The translations under genes and the position numbers were made by a program. 52,729 nucleotides of DNA. It comes from an uncultured Lachnospiraceae bacterium. GTDB taxonomy: Bacteria; Bacillota; Clostridia; Lachnospirales; Lachnospiraceae. Numbering within the stretch: the stretch's first letter is position 1; every line of letters starts with the position of its first letter. Below the pieces are notes generated by a model. That model was given only the letters and a program-made list of their open reading frames with translations, ran no database searches and was not told where the DNA came from. The stretch is from assembly GCA_947626945.1 (NCBI GenBank), contig CANQUC010000014.1:1-52729 (forward strand), read 5' to 3'. Shown here piece by piece: positions 8,222 to 17,765 of the stretch.

Positions 8222-9085
8222 TTATTGTTTTTTCCATGTTTTTCTTTCCCACAGACGAATCCGTTCGCCGTCCGGTCCGGAGACTGTAAAATAGCTGACC
8301 CTGCCGTCCGAAAAAGCAAGCTCCCGCAAGGCAGGCTCTATTGACCGGATTTTCTCTTTTGCGGCCAAAAACCGGGCTTTTTTCGCGTCCGTCACCGCCA
8401 GGGCAACATGATCCAGCCGTCCCGGCCCTTTTTTTTTCAGTTCCGGCCGGTCAGCCTCCGTTACCTGGATCAGCTCCAGCGTAAACCCATGACAGGCTGC
8501 AAATCCAATCTGCATCCGGCCGTTTTCCGTATCCAGATATCCGTCCATGATTTTCTGAAAGCCCAGCTTTTCGTAAAACCGCAGGGAGGTCTTCAGATCT
8601 GAAATTTTTATGGCCAGGTGCGACCAGCCCTGCAGGCCGGTCTCCCCTCCGTAGCTGCGGTTATAATCATGGCACAGCTCTACCACTTCCTTGTTGGGTC
8701 CCGTAAAATTGATGCCCCGAACCCCCTGTTTGCCAATGTGATCGTAAAACACACAGCCTTTTGGCGTACTCTCATGGAGACAGGCCCCATTATGATAAAC
8801 CTGTGTGGCACATTCCGTAAAATCCGGCGCATCCAGGGCAAAATGATCGATCACCCCGGTATCGCGTGCTTCGATCTGGCCCATCAGATGCGGGGCAGGA
8901 CGGTACAGCTGGATTACAAGATCCCGCTGCCTGATAAACAGCATGTCCATCCGTTCCGGATAAAATACCGATTTTTCCTCTGTTTTTTCAAATCCCAGCA
9001 TCCGGATATACCAGTCCGCAGATTCGTAAAGATCACAGACCGGAATTCCAAGATGAGAGACTCCTTTTACCAGATCCGCTAACAT
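8222..9085 (-). CDS. Two-domain VOC (glyoxalase/dioxygenase fold) protein
   Basis: 287 residues made of two vicinal-oxygen-chelate modules. The first (about 5-140) opens VSHLGIPVCDLYESADWYIRMLGFE and has a candidate ligand in VVELCHDY. The second (about 150-280) opens WSHLAIKISDLKTSLRFYEKLGF and has LELIQV and LDHVALAV. His and Glu at these places are the usual metal ligands, so a metal enzyme is likely, but the family covers glyoxalases, ring-cleaving dioxygenases and resistance proteins and I cannot choose. Ribosome site AAGGAG precedes the ATG. It starts 19 bases after the purL stop and is probably co-transcribed with purL. Confidence 0.8.
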   Translation of the reverse strand: MLADLVKGVSHLGIPVCDLYESADWYIRMLGFEKTEEKSVFYPERMDMLFIRQRDLVIQLYRPAPHLMGQIEARDTGVIDHFALDAPDFTECATQVYHNGACLHESTPKGCVFYDHIGKQGVRGINFTGPNKEVVELCHDYNRSYGGETGLQGWSHLAIKISDLKTSLRFYEKLGFQKIMDGYLDTENGRMQIGFAACHGFTLELIQVTEADRPELKKKGPGRLDHVALAVTDAKKARFLAAKEKIRSIEPALRELAFSDGRVSYFTVSGPDGERIRLWERKTWKKQ

Positions 9086-9104
9086 TTCTTCTCCTTACCA
9101 TACT

Positions 9105-12100
9105 TTACTTGAAATAGGAAACCCCTGACGCGAAGATTCCAAGATCCTGACGTCCGGTAATGTTAATGGCAACGCCGCGTCCCTGCCGCTCTGCGTGGGC
9201 CATCTTGCCAAGACAGCGTCCGTCGGGGCTGGTGATTCCCTCGATGGCATAGTATGATCCGTTGATATTCCACTCTTCATCCATGGAAGTCCTGCCCTCC
9301 AGATCACAATACTGAGTGGCTACCTGTCCATTGGCAAACAGCTGCCGGATCACCTGGTCAGGCGCCACAAAGCGGCCTTCCCCATGGGACGCCGGGTTGG
9401 TGTAAACGCCTCCAAGCTCTGCGTTCATCAGCCAGGGAGAGCGGTTGCTTGCCACCTTGATATAGGCCATTTTGGAAATATGGCGGTTCACTGTATTGTA
9501 GGTCAGCGTAGGGCTCTCCTTGGTCTGTCCGGTAATCTTGCCATAGGGCACCAGACCCAGCTTAATCATTGCCTGAAAACCGTTGCAGATTCCAAGGGCA
9601 AGTCCGTCCCGCTCATTTAAAAGCCTGTGAACCGCTTCCCGGATCTTTTCATTCTGGAACGCGGTTGCAAAAAACTTGGCGGAGCCGTCCGGCTCATCAC
9701 CGGCAGAAAAGCCGCCGGGGAACATGATCATCTGGGCCTGTCCGATCTGCTTTTCAAATTCCTCCACCGACTCCAGAATTTCATTCGGCTTCAGATTTTT
9801 GAAGATCCGCGTGGTCACAGTTGCCCCTGCCGCCTCAAACATTTTGGCGCTGTCATATTCACAGTTGGTGCCGGGAAATACCGGAATGAACACATTGGGC
9901 TTTGCCACCTTATGCCTGCAGACATAAATATCCTTTGTGTCAAACAGGCCGCTTTCCACCGGCTTGGTCTCCCTGGAAGCTTTTGAGGGGAATACCTTTT
10001 CCAAAGGCTTTTTCCATGCCCGGACAGCCTCCTCCACCGTCAGCCTGGTCTTTCCAAACACAAAGCATCCGTCGTCTGTCACCTGTCCCAGAAGCACACA
10101 TCCCATTGGAATGTCTGTGAAATGTTCTTTTGGCACTTCCAGGATCATGTTGCCGACAGCAGGCTCAAACAGCTTTGCCGGATCGATCTCCGCGTCCAGC
10201 ACAAAACCTTTGTGATTGCCAAAGGCCATCTTGCTCAGGGCCGGGATCACGCCCTTTCCGTCAGTTACATAAGCGGACAGCACATACCCTTTCTGCATGG
10301 CGTCGTGGATCTCTTCATAGAGCCTGGCCGCCTGCTTGTAATCGGGAAGATCGTACGCGTCCTTTTCGATCCGGTAATACAGAAGGATGCTTTCATGGCC
10401 TTTCAGTTCCGGCGTGATCACATCGGAAAGCTCTGCCACGTCCACCGCAAAGGAAACAAGAGTGGGCGGCACGTCAATCTGGTTAAAGGTACCGGACATA
10501 CTGTCCTTTCCGCCAATGGAGGGCAGTCCAAACTGCATCTGGGCCTCATATGCCCCAAGAAGAGCCGCAAAAGGCTGACTCCAGCGGGCGGGATCCTCCG
10601 TCATGCGGCGGAAATATTCCTGAAAAGTAAAACGGATCTTTTTATAATCGCCTCCGGCCGCCACAATGCGGGAAATGGATTCCAGAACCGCGTAGACGGC
10701 GCCGTGATACGGGCTCCAGCTGGAAAGGAACGGGTCAAAGCCATAGCTCATCATGGTGACGGTGTCACATTTTCCCTTTAGCACCGGAAGCTTCGCCACC
10801 ATAGACTGAGTTTCCGTCAGCTGATATTTTCCTCCATAGGGCATATAAACGCTGCCGGCCCCGATAGAGGAATCAAACATCTCCACAAGTCCTTTCTGGG
10901 AGCATACGTTCAGATCCTGCAGGCAGGCAAGCCATGCTTCTTTCACATTTTTGATCACAGGCGTTGTAAAGTAACGTCCTTCTTTGTCCGGGATTTCCAC
11001 AAATACGTCGGTCTCCTGATGAGCGCCGTTGGTATCCAGAAACTTTCTGGAAATGTTCACGATCTCTTTTCCTCTCCAGATCATTACCAAACGGGGTTCT
11101 TCCGTCACCACGGCAACCTGAACCGCCTCCAGGTTTTCCTCCCGGGCGTACGCCAGAAACTGTCCGGCATCCTTTGGATCCACCACCACTGCCATACGCT
11201 CCTGAGACTCGGAAATGGCAAGCTCTGTACCGTCAAGACCCGCGTATTTTTTCGGCACCAGATCCAGCTGGATCCTCAGACCGTCTGCCAGCTCACCGAT
11301 GGCAACAGAGACGCCTCCCGCTCCAAAGTCGTTGCATTTTTTGATCAGACGGCTCACTTCCTCCCGGCGGAACAGCCTCTGAATCTTCCGTTCTGTAGGC
11401 GCATTGCCCTTTTGTACCTCCGCGCCGCATGTTTCAATAGATGTTTCCGTGTGAACCTTGGAGGATCCGGTAGCCCCGCCGCAGCCGTCTCTGCCGGTAC
11501 GGCCTCCAAGAAGAATGATCACGTCTCCCGGATCAGAGGTTTTGCGGATAACATTTTTTCTGGGCGCGGCACCCATAACTGCGCCGATCTCCAGACGTTT
11601 TGCCACATAATCGGGATGATAGATTTCTTTTACATAACCGGTAGCCAGGCCGATCTGATTGCCGTAGGAGCTGTATCCGCTTGCGGCGCCGCGCACCAGT
11701 TTTTTCTGAGGCAGCTTGCCGGGCAGTGTTTTTTCCAGGGAAACCGTTGGATCTGCCGCGCCGGTGACACGCATTGCCTGATAAACATAGGAACGTCCGG
11801 AAAGAGGATCCCGGATCGCGCCGCCCAGACAGGTGGCCGCGCCGCCAAAGGGCTCTATCTCCGTAGGGTGGTTGTGTGTCTCGTTTTTAAAACTCACCAG
11901 CCACTCCTCTGTTTTTCCGTCTATGACAACAGGCACAACGATGCTGCAGGCATTGATCTCTTCGGATTCTTCCAGATCCTGCAGCTTGCCTTCTTTTTTC
12001 AGCTTTCGCATGGCGATCAGAGCCAGATCCATCAGACAGACAAACTTGTCCTCTCTGTTTTGGAAAAGCTCCTGACGGGCGGCCAGATAGGATCTGTAGG

Positions 12101-12854
12101 AAGCCTCTATGGGCTCTCTGTAAGGACCATCCCCAAACTTCACATTTTTTAATTCCGTGGAAAACGTAGTATGACGGCAGTGATCGGACCAGTAGGTATC
12201 CAGCACCCGGATCTCTGTCATGGTGGGATTCCTGTGCTCTTCTTCCCGGTAGTAATTCTGAATATGCACGAAATCACGGAATGTCATAGCCAGGTTCAGA
12301 GAATCATACAGGTTTTTCAGCTCAGCCTCCCGCAGGCCGCAGAATCCGTCAAATACCTTAACATCGGCCGGTTCCTCAAAAACCGTTTCCAGAGTATCCG
12401 GCTTGTCCATGCCGGTTTCCCTGGAATCCACCGGGTTGATGCAAAATCCCTTGATGGTCTCAAACTGCTGATCGGTAATATCACCCTGGATCACATAAGT
12501 GGTGGCGGTGCGGATCAGCGGCTGCACGTCTTCTTTCAGAAAATGAACGCACTGGAGGGCAGAATCCGCTCTCTGATCAAACTGCCCCGGCAGATATTCC
12601 ACACTGAATATCCTTCCGTTTCCGGCGTCAAATGTTTCTTCATAATAATCGTCAACGGGAGGTTCATGGAATACAACGCCAAGGGCTTTTTGATAAATAT
12701 CTTCCGGCAGATTTTCCACATCGTAACGGATCAGCACCCGCACACCGGTGACCTGCCCGATTCCCAGATAGCTGTGGATCTCCTCGGCAAGCTCAGCTGC
12801 CCTCACAGCAAACGCGGGTTTTTTCTCCACATAAATTCTTCTTACTTTACTCAT
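9105..12854 (-). CDS. purL: Phosphoribosylformylglycinamidine synthase, single-chain long form
   Basis: 1249 residues, combining the synthetase and glutaminase that Bacillus splits into PurS, PurL and PurQ. The central part holds ATP-binding PurM-like segments (SFKNETHNHPTEIEPFGGAATC; GGRTGRDGCGGATGSS). The C-terminal class I glutaminase has PVFPGTNCEYDSA, FPGGFSAGDEPDGS and the nucleophile Cys of LGICNGFQAM (residue 1090), plus a His/Glu pair in NPASHGEGRF. It catalyses the fourth step of IMP synthesis, FGAR to FGAM. Length matches the long Clostridia form. It has its own promoter at 12908-12936; no other purine gene is adjacent. Confidence 0.96.
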   Translation of the reverse strand: MSKVRRIYVEKKPAFAVRAAELAEEIHSYLGIGQVTGVRVLIRYDVENLPEDIYQKALGVVFHEPPVDDYYEETFDAGNGRIFSVEYLPGQFDQRADSALQCVHFLKEDVQPLIRTATTYVIQGDITDQQFETIKGFCINPVDSRETGMDKPDTLETVFEEPADVKVFDGFCGLREAELKNLYDSLNLAMTFRDFVHIQNYYREEEHRNPTMTEIRVLDTYWSDHCRHTTFSTELKNVKFGDGPYREPIEASYRSYLAARQELFQNREDKFVCLMDLALIAMRKLKKEGKLQDLEESEEINACSIVVPVVIDGKTEEWLVSFKNETHNHPTEIEPFGGAATCLGGAIRDPLSGRSYVYQAMRVTGAADPTVSLEKTLPGKLPQKKLVRGAASGYSSYGNQIGLATGYVKEIYHPDYVAKRLEIGAVMGAAPRKNVIRKTSDPGDVIILLGGRTGRDGCGGATGSSKVHTETSIETCGAEVQKGNAPTERKIQRLFRREEVSRLIKKCNDFGAGGVSVAIGELADGLRIQLDLVPKKYAGLDGTELAISESQERMAVVVDPKDAGQFLAYAREENLEAVQVAVVTEEPRLVMIWRGKEIVNISRKFLDTNGAHQETDVFVEIPDKEGRYFTTPVIKNVKEAWLACLQDLNVCSQKGLVEMFDSSIGAGSVYMPYGGKYQLTETQSMVAKLPVLKGKCDTVTMMSYGFDPFLSSWSPYHGAVYAVLESISRIVAAGGDYKKIRFTFQEYFRRMTEDPARWSQPFAALLGAYEAQMQFGLPSIGGKDSMSGTFNQIDVPPTLVSFAVDVAELSDVITPELKGHESILLYYRIEKDAYDLPDYKQAARLYEEIHDAMQKGYVLSAYVTDGKGVIPALSKMAFGNHKGFVLDAEIDPAKLFEPAVGNMILEVPKEHFTDIPMGCVLLGQVTDDGCFVFGKTRLTVEEAVRAWKKPLEKVFPSKASRETKPVESGLFDTKDIYVCRHKVAKPNVFIPVFPGTNCEYDSAKMFEAAGATVTTRIFKNLKPNEILESVEEFEKQIGQAQMIMFPGGFSAGDEPDGSAKFFATAFQNEKIREAVHRLLNERDGLALGICNGFQAMIKLGLVPYGKITGQTKESPTLTYNTVNRHISKMAYIKVASNRSPWLMNAELGGVYTNPASHGEGRFVAPDQVIRQLFANGQVATQYCDLEGRTSMDEEWNINGSYYAIEGITSPDGRCLGKMAHAERQGRGVAINITGRQDLGIFASGVSYFK

Positions 12855-12907
12855 CTGTTTACCTGTCCCTTTCTGTTGGTCAGTCTTCTGCTCATCGCAG
12901 TCCGATC

Positions 12908-12936
12908 ATTCTATTTCTTTTATGCGGCTGTCTCAA
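12908..12936 (-). promoter_or_regulatory. Sigma-A promoter of purL
   Basis: TTGAGA, 17-base spacer and TAGAAT on the minus strand. The -35 lies inside the downstream arm of the inverted repeat at 12926-12971. No PurR-type box was recognised. Confidence 0.6.
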
Positions 12937-12971
12937 AACAAATGCTTTTTGGCGTCTGCTCTGAGACAGCC
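12926..12971 (-). repeat. 10-bp inverted repeat between the amidase gene and purL
   Basis: GGCTGTCTCA and TGAGACAGCC are perfect complements separated by 26 bases. It looks like the stem of a terminator for the amidase transcript but has no T-run after it; purL's -35 is embedded in one arm. Confidence 0.6.
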
Positions 12972-12981
12972 TGCTAAAAGT

Positions 12982-13800
12982 TCAGTTTTTCACAAGTACC
13001 GTTGCGTAGCCGTTTTCTCTCAGACGCTTTTCCAGGTCCACCGCGTCGTCCATTTCCCGGAAGGCGCCGGCAAACACTTTGTAATAGCCGTCCTCAAACA
13101 CCACATAAGCCGGGAACCCCTCCCCCACCAGCTCTTCCAGAAGCTTTCTTGCGTTGGATTCCATGCGGAACACGCCCACCTGCACTTTGTAGTAAGGCTG
13201 CTGGCTCAGGATACTGTCCAGGATTCCCTGGGCAATGGCCTGCACAATCCCCTCATAATTGTTGTCAAATAACCGGTTATCCTCCAGAGAATCCAGATAT
13301 CCGGCCTGCACCAGCACCGCCGGCATCTGCGTGCGCTTCAGCACAACCAGATTCGGTCGCTCCTCCACCCCTCTGTTTACAAATCCAAGGGATTCCATAT
13401 TCTCATTGATGGCCTTTGCCATCTTTTCTCCGTCGCCGCCCTGGCGGTAGATAAAAGATTCTACCCCGGAAGCCTGATTTGGTTCCGGAAAAGCGTTCCG
13501 GTGAAGAGACACAAAATAATCCGCGCCCTCATTGTTCGCCGCCATAGCCCGCTCGTAAGGCGTATGATACACATCGGAAGTGCGGGTGTACATAACGTCC
13601 ACGCCGTTCTGCTCCAGCACATCTCCCACGTCCTGAACCAGCTTCAGATTGTCATCCTTTTCCCGCCGGTTCTCATATACGGCTCCATAGTCCCTGCCGC
13701 CGTGTCCTGCGTCCAATGCTACTTTTTCTGCCAATTTTGATACATCCATTTCGGTTCTTTCTATACAGGATATGCCGGCATCGGATTTTTGTTCAATCAA
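12982..13800 (-). CDS. N-acetylmuramoyl-L-alanine amidase domain plus SPOR domain; catalytic Glu replaced by Gln
   Basis: 272 residues. An Amidase_3 domain (about 25-195) shows zinc motifs VALDAGHGG and SLHRNA and a middle Glu in NRREKDD. The usual catalytic Glu in the VLVE motif is Gln here: MPAVLVQAGYLD (codon CAG). The C-terminal ~70 residues (YYKVQVGVF...YYKVFAGAF) are a SPOR domain that binds denuded glycan. There is no signal peptide. The TTG at 13800 overlaps the galK stop in a coupled TTGA; an ATG at 13749 (MDVSKLAEKV) is an alternative, and neither has a strong ribosome site. It could be weakly active or a glycan-binding pseudoenzyme. Confidence 0.82.
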   Translation of the reverse strand: MIEQKSDAGISCIERTEMDVSKLAEKVALDAGHGGRDYGAVYENRREKDDNLKLVQDVGDVLEQNGVDVMYTRTSDVYHTPYERAMAANNEGADYFVSLHRNAFPEPNQASGVESFIYRQGGDGEKMAKAINENMESLGFVNRGVEERPNLVVLKRTQMPAVLVQAGYLDSLEDNRLFDNNYEGIVQAIAQGILDSILSQQPYYKVQVGVFRMESNARKLLEELVGEGFPAYVVFEDGYYKVFAGAFREMDDAVDLEKRLRENGYATVLVKN

Positions 13801-14960
13801 ATTCTTCTTGCGCCGTCTCCTATATCCACTACATAGAAATCCGCGCTGTAGCCGATCTTTTTCAGATAAATGGCGCCCACCTGCCGGATAAATTCCTCCA
13901 CGCAGCTTTCCTCCACAATGCTTACGGTACAGCCTCCAAAGCCCGCGCCGGTCATACGGGAACCGATCACGCCTTTTTGTTCCCAGGCGGCCTCCACAAG
14001 GGTATCCAGCTCCGGCCCCGTCACCTCATAATCATCCCGCAGAGAAATGTGGGATTCGTTCATCAGCTGTCCAAACTGCTTCAGATCGCCTGCTTTCAGC
14101 GCTTTCACCGCCTGAACGGTACGCTGGTTTTCCGTCACCGCGTGGCGCACCCGGCGAACCCTTACAGGATCGGTGATGATCTCCTTTGTCTTTTCAAAAG
14201 CCTCCACGGTCAGCTCGCCCAGTGTGCTGATATCCAGCACAGATTTCAGCTCCGCCAGAGAATCGTCGCATTGATCCCGCCGCTCGTTGTATTTGCTGTC
14301 TCCAAGCCCTCTTTTTTTATTGCTGGAAGCAATGACGATCTTGTAGCCTTTCATATCCAGCGGGGCGTATTCATAATCCAGATTGCTGGTATCCAGGAAA
14401 ATGGCGCTGTCCTTTTTTCCCATAGCAATGGAAAACTGATCCATAATGCCGCAGTTGACGCCGTTGAATTTATTTTCCGAATACTGGCAGAACAGGGCAA
14501 TGTCTTTCATGGACATATCAAAGCCATAGATATCTTTCAGCATCACCGCCACAGCCACCTCTACGGAGGCGGAAGAAGAAAGTCCGGACCCGTTGGGAAT
14601 GTTGCCGTATAAAAGCAGATCAAATCCGTTGGTAACGGCATATCCCTTTTCATGAAATGTCCAGATCACGCCCTTGGGATAATTGGTCCATCCAAATTTC
14701 CTGTGATAATACAATTCATCCAGAGAGGACTCCGCAATGCCCAGATGGGAAAAATTCTGGGAAAACATCCGAAGCCTCCGGTCGTCTCTCTTTCTGGCGA
14801 TCACATATGTACCAAGCGTCAGAGCGCAGGGGAACACATGTCCGCCGTTATAATCGGTATGCTCTCCGATCAGGTTGACCCTGCCCGGCGCAAAGTATGC
14901 CCGGATGTCCCCTCCTTCCCCATACAGCTCCTCAAACTTTCGTATCAGTTCTTCTTTCAT
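13797..14960 (-). CDS. galK: Galactokinase
   Basis: 387 residues of the GHMP kinase family. The galactokinase signature GRVNLIGEHTDYNGG lies near residues 26-40, the ATP loop PNGSGLSSSASVE near 122-134, and the C-terminal motif TGAGFGGCTVSIV near 335-347. It phosphorylates galactose to galactose-1-phosphate, the first step of the Leloir pathway. Ribosome site GTGAGGAAG precedes the ATG. It lies between the cation efflux gene (18-base gap) and the amidase (overlap), with no galT or galE adjacent. Confidence 0.95.
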   Translation of the reverse strand: MKEELIRKFEELYGEGGDIRAYFAPGRVNLIGEHTDYNGGHVFPCALTLGTYVIARKRDDRRLRMFSQNFSHLGIAESSLDELYYHRKFGWTNYPKGVIWTFHEKGYAVTNGFDLLLYGNIPNGSGLSSSASVEVAVAVMLKDIYGFDMSMKDIALFCQYSENKFNGVNCGIMDQFSIAMGKKDSAIFLDTSNLDYEYAPLDMKGYKIVIASSNKKRGLGDSKYNERRDQCDDSLAELKSVLDISTLGELTVEAFEKTKEIITDPVRVRRVRHAVTENQRTVQAVKALKAGDLKQFGQLMNESHISLRDDYEVTGPELDTLVEAAWEQKGVIGSRMTGAGFGGCTVSIVEESCVEEFIRQVGAIYLKKIGYSADFYVVDIGDGARRI

Positions 14961-14978
14961 TGCTTCCTCACCGTTCCT

Positions 14979-16160
14979 TTACTCTTCTATCTCCACAAAG
15001 CTCTTGTCATATGTAATCTCACAGCGATACCGGGGATCCTCCTGCCTAAGAAGCTCCTCCAGCTTTTTTTGCAGCGCTTCCTCCTGCTCCTGATGGAATT
15101 CATAGGGCACTGCCATATCAAATATCAGACGGATGACTTCATTTTCCCGGATCATCCGGAAGTCGTGGATGGTCAGACGCTCATCCAAAGTACCCAAAAG
15201 GGCGGTCACCTTTTCCCTTGCCGCAGTCAGTTCCCGGGAATCCAGCTCCAGAGGATCCGTATGGATCAGCAGCATAATTCCCAGCTTTCTGGAAGCATCC
15301 CTTTCAATGCGGTCGATCAGTTCATGACACCGGACGATATTTTCCCTGTCGGAAACCTCCGCGTGAATGGAAGCCATACTGTTGGCGGGCCCGTAGTTGT
15401 GGATGATCAGGTCGTGAGTGCCGCGGATGCCTTCATATTTTTCCACAAACTCCTTGATCCGCCGGTACTGCTGCGGGTCCGCAGGTCCTCCCAGAAGAGG
15501 CTTTGAGGCGTCCATCACAATGCTGATGCCGGCCCAGATGATGAGAAGAGAAACCAGAAGCCCTGCCCATCCGTCAATATTGATCTGAAACAGTCTGTAT
15601 ACCAGCAGGGAAACCGCCGTAACCAGCGTGGCCAGCACATCCCCCACAGCATCCACCGCGGTGGCTTCCATCACCTTTGAATGAATGGTCTTTCCAAGCT
15701 TCCGGTTAAAATAAGCCATCCACAGTTTCACGGCCACGGAAAAAAGCAGTCCGGCCATGGCCACCCACTGAAACGCCATTTTCTGAGGATGGAGGATCTT
15801 GTGAACAGATTCCTTAAGAAACGTGATGCCAACCTCCACTACCAGAAAAGCCACGATCATGGCGGCAATATATTCCATTCTGCCATGACCGAAAGGGTGA
15901 TTTTTGTCCGCGGGCTTTTCTGCCATCTTTACTCCCACCAGACCAATGATGTTGGATACGGTGTCAGACAGATTGTTGAACGCGTCTGCCAGCACGGAAA
16001 CACTGTGCAGCATGGCGCCAAGAACAAATTTCACGGCAAAGAGCACCAGGTTGCAGCCCATTGCCACACAGCTTCCCAAAACGCCATAGGCGGTCCGAAC
16101 CTTGATGTTGTCTGTTTTTTCATAATCTTTTACAAAATGCTGTATCATCCACCGGGTCAT
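14979..16160 (-). CDS. Cation diffusion facilitator family transporter
   Basis: 393 residues from the ATG at 16160. Several membrane segments lie in the first ~215 residues, with the CDF site HSVSVLADAFNNLSDTVSNI (H and D metal ligands in TM2) and HPFGHGRMEYIAA in the following loop. The C-terminal ~170 residues form the cytoplasmic metal-binding domain (IRGTHDLIIHNYGPANSMAS). The family exports Zn, Mn, Fe or other divalent ions against protons; the ion is not readable here. A longer TTG start at 16199 is unlikely because it lies in the arm of a hairpin. No promoter was seen; it may be read through from glyS. Confidence 0.9.
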   Translation of the reverse strand: MTRWMIQHFVKDYEKTDNIKVRTAYGVLGSCVAMGCNLVLFAVKFVLGAMLHSVSVLADAFNNLSDTVSNIIGLVGVKMAEKPADKNHPFGHGRMEYIAAMIVAFLVVEVGITFLKESVHKILHPQKMAFQWVAMAGLLFSVAVKLWMAYFNRKLGKTIHSKVMEATAVDAVGDVLATLVTAVSLLVYRLFQINIDGWAGLLVSLLIIWAGISIVMDASKPLLGGPADPQQYRRIKEFVEKYEGIRGTHDLIIHNYGPANSMASIHAEVSDRENIVRCHELIDRIERDASRKLGIMLLIHTDPLELDSRELTAAREKVTALLGTLDERLTIHDFRMIRENEVIRLIFDMAVPYEFHQEQEEALQKKLEELLRQEDPRYRCEITYDKSFVEIEE

Positions 16161-16186
16161 AAACCAGCCCTGCTTTCCTAATGAAC

Positions 16187-16235
16187 GGGGCTGCGGCAAA
16201 AAGCTCAGCTTCTAAACTTGCTTTGCGGCAGCCCC
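16187..16235. repeat. Inverted repeat between glyS and the cation efflux gene
   Basis: Plus-strand GGGGCTGC pairs with GCAGCCCC, extended past a mismatch by GCAAA/TTTGC. TTTT follows on the plus strand only, so for the minus-strand genes it is at best a weak terminator or an RNA-processing hairpin. Confidence 0.55.
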
Positions 16236-16252
16236 TTTTGATCCTGACAAGG

Positions 16253-17644
16253 TCAGAATGTAAATTTGTCTTCAAAATATTTCATAAGATCCTGAATGCT
16301 GATACGCTCCTGGGCCATAGTATCCCGATCCCGCACGGTAACGGCTCCGTCCTCCTCTGAGTCAAAATCGTAGGTAATGCAGAAAGGCGTGCCGATCTCG
16401 TCCTGTCTTCTGTAACGCTTACCGATATTGCCCCTGTCGTCAAATTCACAGTTGTATTTTTTGGTCAGCATCCGGAACACTTTTTCCGCGCCCTCGTTCA
16501 GCTTTTTGGAAAGAGGCAGAACGCCGATCTTTACCGGAGCCAGCGCAGGATGAAAACGCAGAACGGTACGCTTATCTCCGCCCTCAAGTTCTTCTTCATC
16601 ATATGCGCCGCAGAGAAACGCCAGAACAACACGGTCCGCGCCAAGAGACGGCTCGATCACATAAGGAATATACTTTTGATTCTTACTGTCGTCAAAATAA
16701 CTCATGTCCTCTTTGGACACTTCCTGGTGCCGGGTCAGGTCATAATCGGTCCGGTCCGCAATGCCCCACAGCTCGCCCCATCCAAAGGGGAACAAAAACT
16801 CAATATCCGTGGTCGCCTTGCTGTAGAAAGAGAGCTCCTCCTTTTCATGATCCCGCACACGCATTTCCTCTTCTTTCATGCCAAGGCTCTTCAGCCAGCT
16901 GATACAGTACTGTTTCCAGTAGGCGAACCACTCCAGATCCGTATCCGGCTCGCAGAAAAACTCCAGCTCCATCTGCTCAAATTCTCTTGTCCGGAACGTA
17001 AAGTTGCCGGGCGTAATCTCATTTCGGAAAGACTTTCCGATCTGAGCGATTCCAAAGGGGATCTTCTTTCTGGAAGTTCTCTGAACGTTCTTGAAATTCA
17101 CAAAAATTCCCTGAGCCGTTTCCGGACGAAGATACACGATATTTTTTGCGTCCTCGGTAACGCCCTGGAATGTCTTGAACATCAGATTGAATTCCCGGAT
17201 ATCCGTGAAATTGTGTTTGCCGCATGTCGGGCAGGGCACCTGATGCTCCTCAATAAAATCCCGCATCTGCTCATGGGTCCAGGCGTCCACGCCGGATTCC
17301 AGCGCGATGCCGTTCTCAGAGGCAAATTTTTCAATCAGCTGATCCGCCCGAAACCGCTCATGACATTCCCGGCAGTCCATCAAAGGATCGCTGAAGCTGC
17401 CCAGATGCCCGGAAGCCACCCAGGTCTGGGGATTCATCAAAATCGCACAGTCTACGCCTACGTTATATGGGCTTTCCGTGACAAACTTCTGCCACCAGGC
17501 CTTTTTTACATTGTTTTTCAGTTCCACGCCAAGATTGCCGTAATCCCATGTATTAGCCAGTCCTCCGTATATTTCGGATCCGGCATACACAAACCCTCTT
17601 GCCTTTGCAAGGGCTACGATCTTCTCCATCGTCTTTTCCATCAT
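16253..17644 (-). CDS. glyS: Glycyl-tRNA synthetase (homodimeric type)
   Basis: 463 residues, a class II synthetase charging tRNA-Gly. It shows the [19 protein letters not shown]-terminus, Cys pairs CRECHERF and CPTCGKHNF, class II motif 2 around [10 protein letters not shown], and motif 3 around [14 protein letters not shown], with a C-terminal anticodon-binding domain. I start at 17644 (ATGATGGAAAAG) because GAGG precedes it; the ATG 42 bases upstream coincides with the predicted transcript start. A tRNA-Gly gene lies elsewhere in the window. No T-box is present. Confidence 0.95.
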   Translation of the reverse strand: MMEKTMEKIVALAKARGFVYAGSEIYGGLANTWDYGNLGVELKNNVKKAWWQKFVTESPYNVGVDCAILMNPQTWVASGHLGSFSDPLMDCRECHERFRADQLIEKFASENGIALESGVDAWTHEQMRDFIEEHQVPCPTCGKHNFTDIREFNLMFKTFQGVTEDAKNIVYLRPETAQGIFVNFKNVQRTSRKKIPFGIAQIGKSFRNEITPGNFTFRTREFEQMELEFFCEPDTDLEWFAYWKQYCISWLKSLGMKEEEMRVRDHEKEELSFYSKATTDIEFLFPFGWGELWGIADRTDYDLTRHQEVSKEDMSYFDDSKNQKYIPYVIEPSLGADRVVLAFLCGAYDEEELEGGDKRTVLRFHPALAPVKIGVLPLSKKLNEGAEKVFRMLTKKYNCEFDDRGNIGKRYRRQDEIGTPFCITYDFDSEEDGAVTVRDRDTMAQERISIQDLMKYFEDKFTF

Positions 17645-17692
17645 GATCGTCCTCATTTCCAAATCAGTCTTCTGGCCTGGGGCCATGGATTC

Positions 17693-17721
17693 ATTATAAC
17701 CGCAAACAGACCGTATTTCAA
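17693..17721 (-). promoter_or_regulatory. Sigma-A promoter of glyS
   Basis: TTGAAA, 17-base spacer and a perfect TATAAT on the minus strand. The predicted start near 17686 gives a leader of ~40 bases. Confidence 0.78.
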
Positions 17722-17765
17722 CAAAAAAATGCAGAAATGAGAACGGGATAAATCCGGGATCCCGG

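Noticed and set aside
17645-17765. T-box leader for glyS
   Set aside because: The whole gap is about 120 bases, the promoter is adjacent to the start, and no T-box consensus is visible.
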